From NCBI GenBank assembly GCA_029961685.1, contig JARWKL010000011.1, positions 4,776,501-4,840,500 of the forward strand: DNA of 64,000 nt, written 5' to 3'. Under the pieces are notes generated by a model. It saw only the letters and a list, made by a program, of their open reading frames with translations. It made no database searches and was not told where the DNA came from. Position 1 is the stretch's first letter. Each line of letters starts with the position of its first letter. Below, piece after piece: positions 52,485 to 64,000 of the stretch. Source of the stretch: Aristolochia californica (lineage: Eukaryota; Streptophyta; Magnoliopsida; Piperales; Aristolochiaceae). Both the position numbers and the translations under genes were made by a program.

Positions 52485-54540
52485 TTTTTTTTTTTTTTTT
52501 TTGAAAGAAAGTGTGTGAATATTCAATAAATCAGAGTAAGAAATACAACCTATTGGGGTGGGCCGACCTCCACAACCAAGTGTTATAGAAAAAATCCTCG
52601 TTTAGTGTGTAAGTCTGCCAAATGATTGGCAGATCTTAGGGTGTGAGTCCATGTACAATTTAGACAAGAAATTATGTTATAAATTTTGAAATAAATGTCC
52701 CAATGTTTCAAGGGAGGGCGAATTCCTTTTGTACACCAATCGATGGCAACCTTAGAATCTCCTTCAATGATGAGGGGCCCAACGAGATGGTCTTGGAAGA
52801 CGATGAACCCTTGAAGCAATCCGTTGAATTTTGCGGGAACAAAATCAAAGATCCCCAAAGGCCCTACGAAAGTGTAGAGAAAATGGTTTTTATTATCATG
52901 TATAACACATCCGAATCCAACTAGACCTGGGCAGCCAACGGCACTACCATCAAAGTTCAGCTTGTAGTGGGCCAGTGGAAGGGGGACCAAATCTTCATGG
53001 TTGGGGTGGGGGATATCAGTCATCTCGGCGATCAGCCTCCAATTACCTCTAAAGTCAGTATTACTAAGATGAGTAAATTCTTTCCGGATCAATAACCAAG
53101 CAAAGACCTGACCAATAATGCTATCAACAATTACCTCAACAAGGGAGGCTTTGAATTGAAATTTTTGATTGTTTCTTTCTTTCTAGAGGGCCCAAGGGAT
53201 GTGGCCCACACAACTGGAGTTTAATATTTTTCCAAGTTTTGGGAGATGAGTGTTTGTGATGGAAAGGATCATTGAAGGTAAATTTTGCGGCACACAGTAT
53301 TTAATTCTGATTTTGTTTAGAAGGTTGGGCCAAAAGTGTTTGTGCAAAGTGGCAATGGAGGAGGACATGGGTGGCAGTTTCTGGATTATTTTGACAAAAA
53401 GGGCAAGAAGGGTCCTGTATGGGGGTGCCTTGTCTGATGAGGGAATCAGATGTGAGTATCTTACCTCTGCATGCACACCAAATAAAAAATTTCACGTGGG
53501 ATGGGGCAAACAAGGACCAAGCAATCGCCCCAAGGTGATGCGGTTGGGAGGGGTCGGGGCTGCAAAGAAGGTTGTAGGCAAAAACTGTACAAAATATTCC
53601 TTTTGGGAACGGGGTCCAAATGAGGATATCCAACATATGCTCACGGATTTTGACTTGGAGAGGCAAGTGAGGAGATTTGAGGCCAGAAGAGCTTTTGAGC
53701 CTATGAGGGCTCTCCGAAGGTTAAGATTTCAACTACTATGTTCAAACCATAAGTCTGGGATAGAAGTGTTTTTATCTCTGGCCAATAAGGAGATAGGACC
53801 AAAACTAATGTCAAGGATTTTTTTCCCCCAACCATAAATCCGTCTAGAATTTTGTGGTATGGCCATTACCCGGGTAGCATTTGACTGCCTTGTTAAAAGT
53901 AGGGAGCAAGAGCGAAATTTTCCTCCAAACAGGAGACATGTTGTACCGACGGCCCCCTTCAGTCAACCAACCATTCGATTTGTTTACGTTGGCGGCAACA
54001 AATGTCCTCCAAATCAAATCTGGAGATGAATTAAATCTCCATATCCATTTCAAAAGGTAAGTTGAGTTGGTTGATGCGATATCACAGATTCTGAGACCAC
54101 CAAGATATGAGGGTTGACATACATCATCCCATATAAGTAAGTTATATTTTCTTTTTCAATTAGGTCCACCCCACAAAAATCTTTTTTTGAGACTTCGTAG
54201 CCGGTTTTTAATTACTGCAGGGCAGTGGAATAGAGAGAGGAAGTAACTCGGTATCCCATGAAGGCAGGATTTGATGAGAGTGAGCTTACCCACCTGTTAA
54301 TTACCCGCCAAACAAAGTTTAAAGTCAAGAAAATTTCGGAATTCTCCCTTTACTCAACCATTAAGAAAGGGGCACCTCTTTCCATCCTAAGACAAGTGGG
54401 GACACTGAGAGTAGCATTGCCATGAGCATCAAAGAAGACATGACGAAATTAATGCCACAATTTTGAGACGTTTTCAGCACCACCTCCTTCATAGAAGCAA
54501 ACTGATCCTTCATCCCTAGCAAGTATTCCATTGGCACAGT
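52485..54540 (-). mobile_element. LINE copy, RT thumb to poly(A), reverse strand
   Basis: Begins with T18 (poly(A)). It then encodes RNase H ([48 protein letters not shown]), the zinc-binding region (VKFFIWCACRGKILTSDSLI, CPFCQNNPETATHVLLHCHF) and the RT end (LLKWIWRFNSSPDLIW) to about 54540. It is inserted between copia gag and protease sequence. Confidence 0.88.
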
Positions 54541-54799
54541 TTTTTACTAAAGCATTTCATGCTTCTCCTACTAGTTAATGGTTTATAGAATCTAGAGCCT
54601 CTACTCACATAGTAGGTAATTCTTTAAAATTTTCTTCTCTTTTGCCATTCTAATAATCCTTCCATGGTTTTAGCTGATGGATCTTCTTCATGTAATGATG
54701 GCAAGGGGTAATCTATGCTCTTCCTTGAATCTCGCTATCTATGGTTAATATGTACCTAATCAGTCGGTGAGTTTACTCTTTGTCAATAAAATTACCAAT

Positions 54800-55111
54800 T
54801 GTTTTAAAAAGAGGAAGAAATTGAAGAAGAACGAAAGAAAGAAGAGAAGAGAGAATAAAGAGATTGGATGAGAGAGTGCTCAAAGCCAGCACTCGTAGGA
54901 GGTTCAAAGTAAACCTCCCTCTTCTTTTATTTCACTTAAGTGATTACAAGAGTAACTTTATAATAATGCCCTCATAGCTCCTACTCATAGAACTTCATGT
55001 ATACATATCAGAATTTAACCAAACTTGAAACATAGGTTCCTAACATGACATAGAATCTACTGCTAACTCTAACAAAAAATGACCAAAATACCCTTAATGT
55101 ATATTTTAACA
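54800..55111 (-). mobile_element. Solo-LTR-like sequence
   Basis: On the minus strand it starts TGTTAAAATATACATTAAGGG and ends in ACA. It shares the layout (AATACCC, TAATGCCCT, CACTTAAGTGAAATAAAAGA) of the LTR at 35781-36111. No target duplication was found, so borders are approximate. Confidence 0.5.
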
Positions 55112-56304
55112 TATTTAAATTGCCATTTTTTTTATCATTTATCTTGTCTTCTGGGCTCTCAACATGAAGAAGATGATTGGAGGCTGTGAAAGAGGAGGCT
55201 TGTACTAACTTGGAGTTGCTAAAAAGATACCTATAACATGACAAAGTTCAATAACTACCAGTGGCACCTTCAATTTGTTCATCCTTCGTCAGTTAATGTC
55301 CAGCAGCCCTTTCCATTTTTTAGTTTTATTTTCACTTTCATTTCAGTGGGAGGCATGCAAACAGGGAAAACACCATTAGTCCACCTTGCCAAATAGAGTC
55401 ATTAAGAGGAGTGGAACTCCCCTCCTTGTAGGGTGTCAAGTGTTCTAGGGTTTTAAGTATTTTGCTACTTTTGTTGATGTTTGCAATTGTACTTCTTGAA
55501 GGGCAAAAGAGAGGTCTTTGATGCATTTCTCAATTTCCATAGTTAAATAAAAAAACACTTACTTCTATTCAAATCTTGCATACTAACAACAAGCTTGAAC
55601 TTACTCACAAGCCATTTGACAATCATTATGCTTCTCATAGGATCATTCATCAAACATGATGTTTGTGTACCCATGAGCAAAATGGGGCACTAAAAAGAAA
55701 ATTTGTTAGTGCAAGAGGCATTGAGCCAAAAAAATATGGAGGCAGGTTGTGGAAAAAAGGAGATGCTCTCATTTTTTTTATAGACTTGAGAATTATGTCT
55801 CCAACTAGAATGTGATGCAATTGTGGGTTTGTAGGCAGGTCTTTACCGTAATTTGTAATACCAATGGGTCTATTGACATATACAACGCTTAACCAGTTGC
55901 CAAAGTCTATACTAAGACATATCACATCGACTACCTTGATACTTTTCACAAGCTGTTCAATTAAGTTCAAAAAGCATTCTAATCTCCAAGTTGTTATTCA
56001 AGAGTGATTAATGTTTCAATTAGATATCAAGAGTGAGTTTTTGCAATCTTGAGGAAGAGATTTACAAGAAGCAATCTCGTGGGTATGTTGCTTATGAGAA
56101 AAAAAAAAAAAAATTAAGGATAATCTCAAGAAACCAATCTTCAGACTAAAACAAAGTCCTAGAACATGATTTGATAAATTCAGCAAAATTTGTTGTGGCC
56201 TTTGACTTCTTGCACAATCACCATGCTCAGTCACTATTTGTACTGAAAAAGGAATTACAAGATTGCAATTTTGATTGAATATATAAAGAAATTGTCCAGT
56301 CTAG

Positions 56305-59165
56305 TTTTTTTTTTTTTTTTTTTTTTTAAGTGATGATAATTTTATTTCAAAGAAAGGGAAGATACATTAAGGGAGACCTCCCCTAACAATAAGAGATTGA
56401 AAGAAGGGGGTGGGGGTTGATCTAAGTACATGAGACCAAATACAAGAAATGGTGGATACAATGTCCAAAATATCAAGAAACATCTGCCAATGACACCATG
56501 GGGGAAGGATGAGGTGGAGCACTATCCGATGATGACCTTGGAGTCTCCCTCCACGATAAGGGGACCACTGAAGCGGTATTGAAAAATACACAAGCCATGA
56601 ACGAGACCAGAGAGCTCAGTAGTGGTTGAGTCAGCAATTCCGAGATAGCTAAAGTAAGAGAGTCTGGTAGTGCCTTCCGAATAAAAAATCACCCCGCCAA
56701 AGCCCACCAAACCTGGGTTCTCAAAAGTACAACCATTAAAATTCTGCTTTAATGTCCAGTGGGAGGAGGTTCCCAAACAGCAACTCGTCGGGGGACAGAG
56801 GGGATAGACATCTAAGCAATAATCTTTTAGTTGGTGCGGACCGGAGAACAAGAGAGGCAAGTGAATTCTTTCCGGGTGCGGATCCATATAGAGATGAGCC
56901 CTGTGGCGGTGTAAGAGACCTCAACAGTATAGCGGAAAGTACAGTCAAACTATCTGGAGTTCATCTGCTTCCAAAGGTACCAAGGGACAAAAGCAAAGCA
57001 GGCAAGTAGCAGAAGCTTGCCCAGGTTGGGAAGGCAGGTCCCAGAAGAGAAACGACACATGGTGCTCAGGAAAGTGGGATGCAGAAGCTGAGACACATGC
57101 TATCAATCATGTAAGTTCAGATCTTCCAGGCGAAGTCATAGTGGAGTAGAAGGTGACTCACAGTTTCAGCTTTCGTCCCACAAAAGGAGTAAAGAGGATC
57201 AGGAGTGGTGTTAATGCTCCTAATAAGGTTGTCTGCAGTGAAGATCTTGTTGCGGCAGGCACTCCAAATAAAAAACTTCACCTTGGGCAGGGCTGAGAGG
57301 TGCCAAACAAAAGCAATCGGATGGGGGGCGGATGGCTGAGGAGGCCTAGAATCACCCATTGTCATCAGAGAACCAAATCATCTGATCAACCGTCTAAGGA
57401 CAGATCATAACACTACCAAGAATATCAATCAAGCCACATACAGAAATGGCTTCCTCATCAGTAAGGTCGCATCTAAGGCAAAGATTCCATGAGTCATTCC
57501 CCCAAGTCTCAGAGATAGATAAGTCGCGGCTGGTGGTGAGTTGAAGTAGAGGTGGATAAGACGAGGCAAGAGAGCCATCACCCGACCACCAATCTGTCCA
57601 AAAACGCAGAATGGAACCATCCCCAACAAAGAATAGAATGGCACTACAGAAAGTGGAGAACAAATTAAATATGGCCTTCCAGATGGGGGAGAGATGACGA
57701 CAGTTGTCGTCAGTGATCCATCTATCTCCAAGACACAAAAGTTTGAAGGCAATCATCGACTTCCACGAAGCCCTCGAGGAAGAGTTGAGCTTCCAAAACC
57801 ACTTGAGCAATAGAGCATGCCCCATTTCCTTGGTGCATCTGATCCTGAGCCCACCCAAAGACTTTGGTCTACACACTTCATCCCAACTGACAAGGTAATA
57901 GTGAAACTCATTTTTAGTGTCACACCATAGAAAACGTATCTTGATCATGTCGATGCATCCGCTAATAGAGGTGGGGCAAGCCAGAAAATAGAGGAAGTAG
58001 TTAGGAATACCCATGAGGCATGAGTTTAAGAGGATCAATCTATCCGCTTTGGAGAGCATCCTACCCTTCTATGTGGAGAGGCGACGTTCAAGCCGCTCGA
58101 TCACTGGAGACCATAGCCCCATTCGGGGTCTATTGTCAGTAAGAGGGAGGCCCAGATAGTTTGTGGGAGCAATCGCAACAGAACATCCCAAAGTCTCTAC
58201 CATGATCTGAATCAAGGGGGGGTCAATATGATATCCCATAATGGTCGACTTTCCCCAGTTAAATTTCTAACAGGAAATAAACACAAAAAGGCCGAGAAGG
58301 GCCTTAATATTACGGTCCTGATCAATAGTACCAATGTTGAAGCATCTGGTATCGTCCGCAAACTGGAGCAGGGGGATGTCAAAACAACTCTGATCAAAGA
58401 CAGCCTCTAGCCAACCAATTTTGTAAGCAAAGTAGAACATAGAGGATAAGTATTCAACAATGATGTTGAAGAGGAGCCGGGAGAGGGGGTCTCCCTAACG
58501 GATGCCATGAGTGCCCTGAAAGAAGCACAAACCGTGTCATTGAGTAGCAAGGAGTACAAGGCTAAAGAGATACAACTACGGATCCAAAACCTCCATTTGT
58601 CTCCAAACCTCATACGCTGCATAATGTTATCTGAGAGGGACCAACTAACCCGATTGAACGTTTTCTCAAGGTCCAACTTGAGAACAAACCGTGGCCAACC
58701 CAACTTGGAAAAATGATCCACAATTTCATGTGTGGCCATAGATGAGTCAAGTATGTCATGGCCTCTGATAAAAGCTCTGACCCTGGTGGATGATAGTAGG
58801 AAGAACAACCTTGAGACAACGGGCCAGGATGCAGGCGATGATCTTGTAAGGACTTGAAACGAGATTGAACAGCCAGTAATCCTAAGGGTGTTGCACATTA
58901 GCTTTCATGGGGACCGGAGCAATAAGGGAAGCACCCACGCTCTTAATAGCGATTCCACGATCATAAAAACTTTGGACCATGGAAATGATATCCGATCTCA
59001 AGGTGGGCCAGCAAGCCTTAAAGAATTCCCCGTTGAACTCGTCAAGCCCCGGGGGAATCCCATGACCACATCCTCAACCTCCAAGTCAGAGAAATGAACC
59101 TCAATGAAACTCACCAACATGGGGGAAATCTCAGTGAAGCGAAGGCTGGAAAGTTTGGGCCTATG
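56305..59165 (-). mobile_element. LINE copy with RT, zinc-binding and RNase H regions, reverse strand
   Basis: Starts with T23. RNase H (56900-56400), zinc-binding (57365-57120: FIWSACRNKIFTADNLIR), thumb (58059-57800: SKADRLILLNSCLMGIPNYF, GGLRIRCTKEMGHALLLKWF), the catalytic box PLLQFADDT near 58345-58370, palm (58898-58407: VRAFIRGHDILDSSMATHEI, LKLDLEKTFNRVSW) and the RT start toward 59165. At about 2.86 kb it is one of the longest LINE copies in the window. Several stops and shifts make it inactive. It interrupts the copia RT. Confidence 0.9.
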
Positions 59166-60080
59166 GTGATACTAGTTGTGAATGCAAGTAATAGGTGTTG
59201 TGAAAGAATATTTAAAAACTCATTTCCAGACTAAAGATAGCAATACCTTGAAATATTTCTATGGGACTGAAGTGGATAAAGGCAAGTCTATATTGGTGCT
59301 TTCACAAATAAAAGACATTACTAACTTGCTACATGAAATTGGACTATTAGGGGCTAAACTATTTAAAACACTAATGGGAAGTAATCTTGACCTTCATGAT
59401 GATCAGAATCCGAATTTGAATTAGAAGACACAGCAAAGGAGATTTGATGGAAGAGCTGACCTATGCTACAGTCACAAGGCCAAATGGGTCTAATCAATCA
59501 ATCTATGAAAATCCTATAACTGTATATCATGAGGAAATGTATAGGATTTGAAATATTTCAAGGCATCACTAGGAAAATGACTTTAGTATAAAGCTAGAGG
59601 CACTTAGAGATTTAAGGTTTTGCAAATGCTAACAATTTTGGTTCCAAGCTGGATCAAAGATCCATGAGTGAGTAAGCACCTTTGTTGTGGAAACCAAGTG
59701 ATGTGGAAGGGAAAAGAAACAATTTATTTTAGAAAAGTCAAGTGCTAAAGCCAAATACATAGCCATGGCCTTATTGCCTGAGATGTGGGTAAAATCTCTT
59801 ATTGCAAACGTGGGATTGATGAAAAGAGACACGAGGTAATGGATTCTAATAACCAAGCCACAACTTCCATTGTCAACAACCAAGTTTTCCACAAGAAAGA
59901 GTATTCAAGTTGATTTCACTTCATCATAGATGCAATTATGAGTAACAAAATTACCACCCCATATGTCAAGTCAATAGAACAACTTAGTGGCTTCTTCACT
60001 AAAGCACTTGGGACAAAGAGTTAATATCTTTTGTAACAAGTTAGGGTCATTTAATATATGTGCTTTAGCATAAGGGAAGT

Positions 60081-60350
60081 GTTAAATAATGTTATCCGAG
60101 GCCAATATTTAAATCAAAGTTTTTTTTCTTGAGAACTATGAGAATTTCATTAAGAGGAAGAGACTAGTACCAAAATTTAAGGCACAAAAACAAGGTGGAA
60201 AAGTTGAAGATTGAGAAGTAGAAGAGAAGAGAACAAAGAGAGACAAAAAAGTAGAGAATTAAGAATAGCCCAAAATCAGAGCTCCTTGGGGGTCATGAAT
60301 TTAATTAAGTGATTCTAATCAAATTAAAAAAATACCCCTTTTGTAGGCTT
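60081..60350 (+). mobile_element. Possible 3' LTR of the 52.3-60 kb copia relic
   Basis: Begins TGTTAAATAATG right after the end of the copia RNase H and resembles the other LTRs of this family in composition. The right end is not defined. Confidence 0.45.
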
Positions 60351-60424
60351 AATATACCTTTTGTGATATCTTGTTCTTTTTCTTAAATTAATAAAAAGCC
60401 TTCACTATTTCAAAAAAAAAAAAA
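60345..60424 (+). mobile_element. Possible LINE 3' tail
   Basis: TTAATAAAAAGCCTTCACTA followed by an A run looks like the LINE 3' UTR ends seen elsewhere. No target duplication was identified. Confidence 0.35.
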
Positions 60425-60779
60425 GAGATGCAAACCCATCCACCTTTGTTCATTCCTTGGGCCACATAGTGGTCTTGTTTTAACCTAGTTAAATGTTGTA
60501 GATAGACAAATTATATAGTACATGTTGTTCCTCTTAAGAAACTTACTCTTTAGCTACCATTAACAAGCAAACATCTCCAGGTGGGATTTTTGGGGAACTA
60601 AGCAAAATATAAACAGATAGCACAAAATTGTATATGATGACACATTTAACATTATTGGTATTGCTAAATATAGCCATTCCATCATAGTATGGCTTCCATA
60701 ATTATTTTCATTTTTTTTTTAACAATATCAGACCGTCAACTTTCTAAGTATCATTATCAATTGCCATAGACAAGAGACA

Positions 60780-61560
60780 ATTAAAACATGCATATCCTAA
60801 AATTAATTCATCAAGTTGATGATAAAATCGATGACAAAAAATCAACTTCCCATTATTGTACACCTGTTAAAGGTTATTTAGTCACCTAGATAAGCGAAAA
60901 ATAGCATGTTGTGGGCTAGGTCAAGTGTTGAAGTAAAATACAAGGTCATTACTCATGCAGTAAGTAAAGTGTTATGGCTAAAAAAATTTATGACAAAACT
61001 TTAGATTTCTGACAACTAAGCTTATGCAACTCTATTCACATTGCAACCAATCCAGTTTTTCATTAAAGAACCAAACACATTAAAATTAATTTTTTTTTTC
61101 AAGAAAAATCGCAAGCAAGTGTCATATCCCGATATTCCAAGAACCAGTTAGCAGATATTTTCACAAAAGTTATTCTTTCAAACTTTCTCTCAATTACATG
61201 TATCAAGCTTAGGCTATTTAATGTTTTTGCATTAACTTGAGGGGGAATGTTAAAGTAGTATTGGTGGTTCTAATTAAATGAGTAAGTGACATGAATTGTA
61301 ATTAAGATAGATTTTATGTTCCTCTTCTTTTTACTCATGTACTAGAGTTTCTACTCTAAAACTATAAATATCAAGGTAAGGGGGAGGGCACAAAATTTGT
61401 ACTCAATTTTCCTCACTTTCTCCAATCTTCTTTCTTGCATCACTTGCCTAGCCTTCTTTCCTAAACTCCCTTCTTTCCTTTCCTCCTTTCTCCTTCTTCC
61501 CCTAAACCCTAGTCATTCTAAGCATAAAACCCTAAAATTTAACAATTTCTTCATAGAAAG
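60780..61560 (+). mobile_element. Second Ty1/copia 3' end with LTR
   Basis: RNase H motifs GYLVTW, then ITHAVSKVLWLKKFM, then CHIPIFQEPVSRYFHKS-like shifted sequence end at the purine tract TTGAGGGGGAA (about 61238). An LTR starts TGTTAAAGTAG at about 61249. It has many stops. Confidence 0.65.
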
Positions 61561-62048
61561 ACATTAGAGGGAGTGAGAACAACAAAACTTAAACATCAAA
61601 GAAATGAGAGCAAATAGAATATTTCAAAGAAATCGAACAAACTTACCAGATTTAGGGATTGTGAACATCTAACCCATTCTGAGATTCTACTTCAAGATCA
61701 TTTCTTTCAAAATTTAACAATATCAAAATTCTACAAAATCAAAGTCTAACTTGTAACATTCTATTGATATCCATTAGTTCATTTTGCTAGCCACACAGGG
61801 AAGAAGCACCATTCAGGGGTAAGAAGTCCTCACTGGGAAGGCTCCTTTTTCCTAAAACACATCAGGTGGCAAAGATATCAAGAAACAAACAAATATATCC
61901 AGCCTGCGGTTAATATACACAACCTCTCTCATAAAACTTCAACCTAATTATAAATGTTTACAAGTTTTAAGTCTCATAAAGGGCATCCAACAAGCACAGC
62001 TGTTAGAATGCATGGAAATTTTGACCAGAGAAAACTCTAGTCCCATAC
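61561..62048. other. TAP46 downstream region / 3' UTR
   Basis: No coding sequence was seen. The part nearest 62048 should be the TAP46 3' UTR. Confidence 0.4.
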
Positions 62049-64000
62049 TCATCCACACGGTGTCAGTTTCTTATTTCCAGCCCCACGAGGATGATCATCT
62101 TTCCAATCATCCCATGCTCTTGCCTTTTCGACAGCCTCATCGTCATCATCTCCATTGTCTGCTTGCTTCTGACCATTGTTGTGCCATGATGAATTAGCTT
62201 CTTCGATGTATTTGGCAGTCCTCTCTTGCCAGTTATTCATCATCTCCATTTCTCGTAGGCCAGCCTCTTCAATACTCATAGTGGGCAACCTATAGGAGCC
62301 ACAGATTTAGTGATTGAGAGAGAGAGAGAGAGAGAGAGAGGGAAAGGGAAAGAGAGAATAATATTCAACCAGACCTATGACCAGGTTGGAAGACTTGTGC
62401 TGCCATCCTTTCTCTTTCACTAGTTAAACCTCTGTTCACCAGGCTTGCAGGTCCAAACATGATAGGCTGGTGCTTGTGGTCTTGAGCTTCCGAGACTCTG
62501 GCCCTCCCCTCAATAACATCTTGAGCAAAAGTAGCGCATGTTATAGGCTGTGCAGGTTTTGTATATTGTGACCGAGCTACAGCACTTTGATGCCAAGCTT
62601 CAGCTTTCTCAGTTCTTTCATCAAGGACTGTCTGAGAAAATACCCCTTCTCCTTCCTGTGATTCATATGCAATGTATAAAAGTAGTCACCATAGGTTGAT
62701 TAATATACATTTCAAAACAAAAGTTGATTGATATTTTCATAGAAGTATCTTACAGGTTTTGTTCATGTCTTTGTATACGACTTTTTATTGATTTTGGTTT
62801 TCTATAACTTTTTTATTGAATGTTGATTACACAAGTACACACAACCCCCCACCCACCAAACTGACCATTGAGCCAAAGCCCCAATTAACCTACCCATTGA
62901 CCCACAGGTAATTGGATAAAAAAAAGGCAATTAAACCCCCATGCTACGTATACATTTCCCAATAAAACAGTTAATTGAATGAGTGCAAACCATTGGAATG
63001 AGCAAACGGATCACCCTTGCACCTTAAGATCATTGCCAGATAGAGCCATAGGCATGAGACCAAATATGCAAATTCCCTCATAGGATGCATTTGAGCAGCA
63101 TTAGCACAGCAATAGATACAATTTTAAAGATGATCATACAGTCTGAGCTGTTTACTACATCAGACAGACATTGACAATTTTCAACCAAGTTTCTTGCTTC
63201 GATCTGATAGAATTAGAGAAATCATTAGGCATAGTACAGAAAGGTGGGAATATAAGTAGCTTTCTTATTTATTCAAATGCAGATGAGCACCAATGCTTGC
63301 CCCCTTTATTTTCTTTTTTATTCCCCAAACATGTCATCCACATGAGCACATCCACAGTCAGCATGTGACAGCACTACAATTTGTTAGCACAGACTAAGAG
63401 ATACCTGTAACTGTTTCTCCTTCACAGCTGTAAGCATTTCTTCCTCTTTCTTTAGCATATCCAGAAGATCAAAAGCCTGTGAAAGTATACAGATAAGAGA
63501 AGCACATAAGACATTGTGAACAGTCACTAAAGTGCTAACAAAATTGGTAACTTGGCAAAACTGACCTTGCATAAAGCCAATGAAATGGTAATAAGCCAAG
63601 CCTGCACAATAAAAGCATTTAACTTCAAAATTAACGTGATTTGCAGACAGAAGACATACATCATTAAGCAGAACAATGGCAAAAGACACTTGCTCTCTAA
63701 TACTAAATATATACTGGTAAAGGTTTTCCCCCAAAATCTGTATCACAAATCTGATCAAAAGATATGAGAAAAATACAATACTCTTTTGCAAGTATAACTA
63801 TGAGTCAAACTGACACAGGCCTCAATGACTTGCTGCTTCTAGATACAAGATGTTCAACATTTAATAAACAAGAAATTGACCTCACGCTCTTCTTCGCTAT
63901 CATCATCCAATGTGTCATCTTCCCCATTCTCAATGGGACTTGAAAAAGCTCCTGCTCTAGTAGACCGGCGTTGCCGCTCCTTTCTTTCTTTAATTTCTTG
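62049..64000 (-). CDS. TAP46: PP2A regulatory subunit TAP46 (IGBP1/alpha4 family), 3' five exons, 5' end off window
   Basis: TAP46 binds catalytic subunits of PP2A, PP4 and PP6 and acts downstream of TOR kinase in the cytosol. Exons on the minus strand: 64000-63881 (starts QEIKERKERQRRSTRAGAF, ends DDDSEEERE), 63601-63566 (AWLITISLALCK), 63476-63405 (AFDLLDMLKKEEEML and AVKEKQLQ), 62655-62375 (EGEGVFSQTVLDERTEKAEA WH, ITCATFAQDVIEGRARVSEA, HKHQPIMFGPASLV, ERERMAAQVFQPGHR) and 62289-62049 (PTMSIEEAGLREMEMMNNWQ, ARAWDDWKDDHPRGAGNKK, stop TGA). All junctions are GT-AG and in frame, giving 249 residues in the window of an expected roughly 400. The C-terminal WDDWKDD...GAGNKK signature is diagnostic. 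The gene looks intact here. Confidence 0.96.
62310..62341. repeat. (AG)n microsatellite in the last TAP46 intron
   Basis: A GAGAGA run of about 28 bases within the 85-bp intron 62290-62374. Length variation here is likely but should not affect coding. Confidence 0.9.

Larger units (their letters stand above)
52310..60085 (+). mobile_element. Degenerate Ty1/copia element(s) split by two LINEs
   Basis: Copia domains lie in + order: gag zinc-knuckle region (RYRGGHGQG-like, YTNHFLDMC near 52340-52480), protease region (ESRASTHIVGNSLKFSSLLP, near 54560-54760), integrase (IHQT-CLCTHEQNGALKRKFV, 55640-55760), RT (DIKSEFLQ, RLKQSPRT-FDKFSK, 56020-56230), RT end (VVKEYLKTHFQTKDSNTLKY to 59422) and RNase H (59440-60060). 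LINEs interrupt it at 52485-54540 and 56305-59165. Stops are frequent. It may be one old element or two of a kind. Confidence 0.7.

Noticed and set aside
53250..53837. 195-codon plus-strand ORF
   Set aside because: It is the antisense shadow of the LINE zinc-binding region on the minus strand.
62310..62341. GA repeats as a regulatory GAGA element
   Set aside because: It lies in a short coding-region intron and is a plain microsatellite.
1..64000. tRNA, rRNA or CRISPR features
   Set aside because: None were recognised. The TGGTATCAGAGC matches are primer sites complementary to tRNA 3' ends, not tRNA genes, and the spaced repeats are TE or microsatellite repeats.

Overview
The window is nuclear DNA of a flowering plant. 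It is AT-rich, has intron-split chloroplast and cytosolic genes with GT-AG introns, and carries many plant-type LINEs, Ty1/copia relics and an endogenous caulimovirid. A eudicot is likely. The species cannot be fixed from the sequence; the very long TE-filled introns would suit a lineage such as sacred lotus or grape, but that is only a guess.

Three host genes are supported. (1) 1968-2665 (+): the last three coding exons of a signal-peptidase-I (chloroplast/thylakoid processing peptidase) gene. (2) 4025-51301 (+): the whole coding sequence of the phosphoglucan phosphatase SEX4/DSP4. Its fourteen exons can be placed to the base and join in frame into a 370-residue protein. It is spread over 47 kb because intron 3 (28.7 kb) and intron 11 (10.2 kb) are packed with mobile DNA. 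(3) 62049 to beyond 64000 (-): TAP46, the PP2A-associated TOR effector, whose 5' exons lie off the window.

Intron 3 of SEX4 is a layered insertion landscape. From left to right it holds: a reverse-oriented copia relic; an LTR with a tRNA-Met primer site; a block (7.0-9.8 kb) of intron-free pieces of at least four unrelated host genes in one orientation (villin, ER HSP90/GRP94, PRMT3, glutamate synthase) ending in poly(A); a caulimovirid (endogenous pararetrovirus) copy, about 7.8 kb once later insertions are subtracted, circularly permuted with about 93 bp terminal redundancy; a 2.3 kb inverted repeat of its leader and viroplasmin region; a non-autonomous LTR element; a split LINE carrying a second, reverse-oriented viroplasmin-encoding retroelement; and a copia relic that received plastid psaA DNA and LINEs. 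A 313-bp miniature LTR element sits inside the viral reverse transcriptase gene.

Introns 9 and 11-13 and the 51.3-62.0 kb intergenic region hold more LINEs and copia relics, mostly 5'-truncated LINE copies with poly(A) tails and target-site duplications. All TE and viral reading frames are broken by stops, shifts or insertions. Only the three host genes look functional. No tRNA, rRNA, CRISPR or bacterial-type operon was seen.
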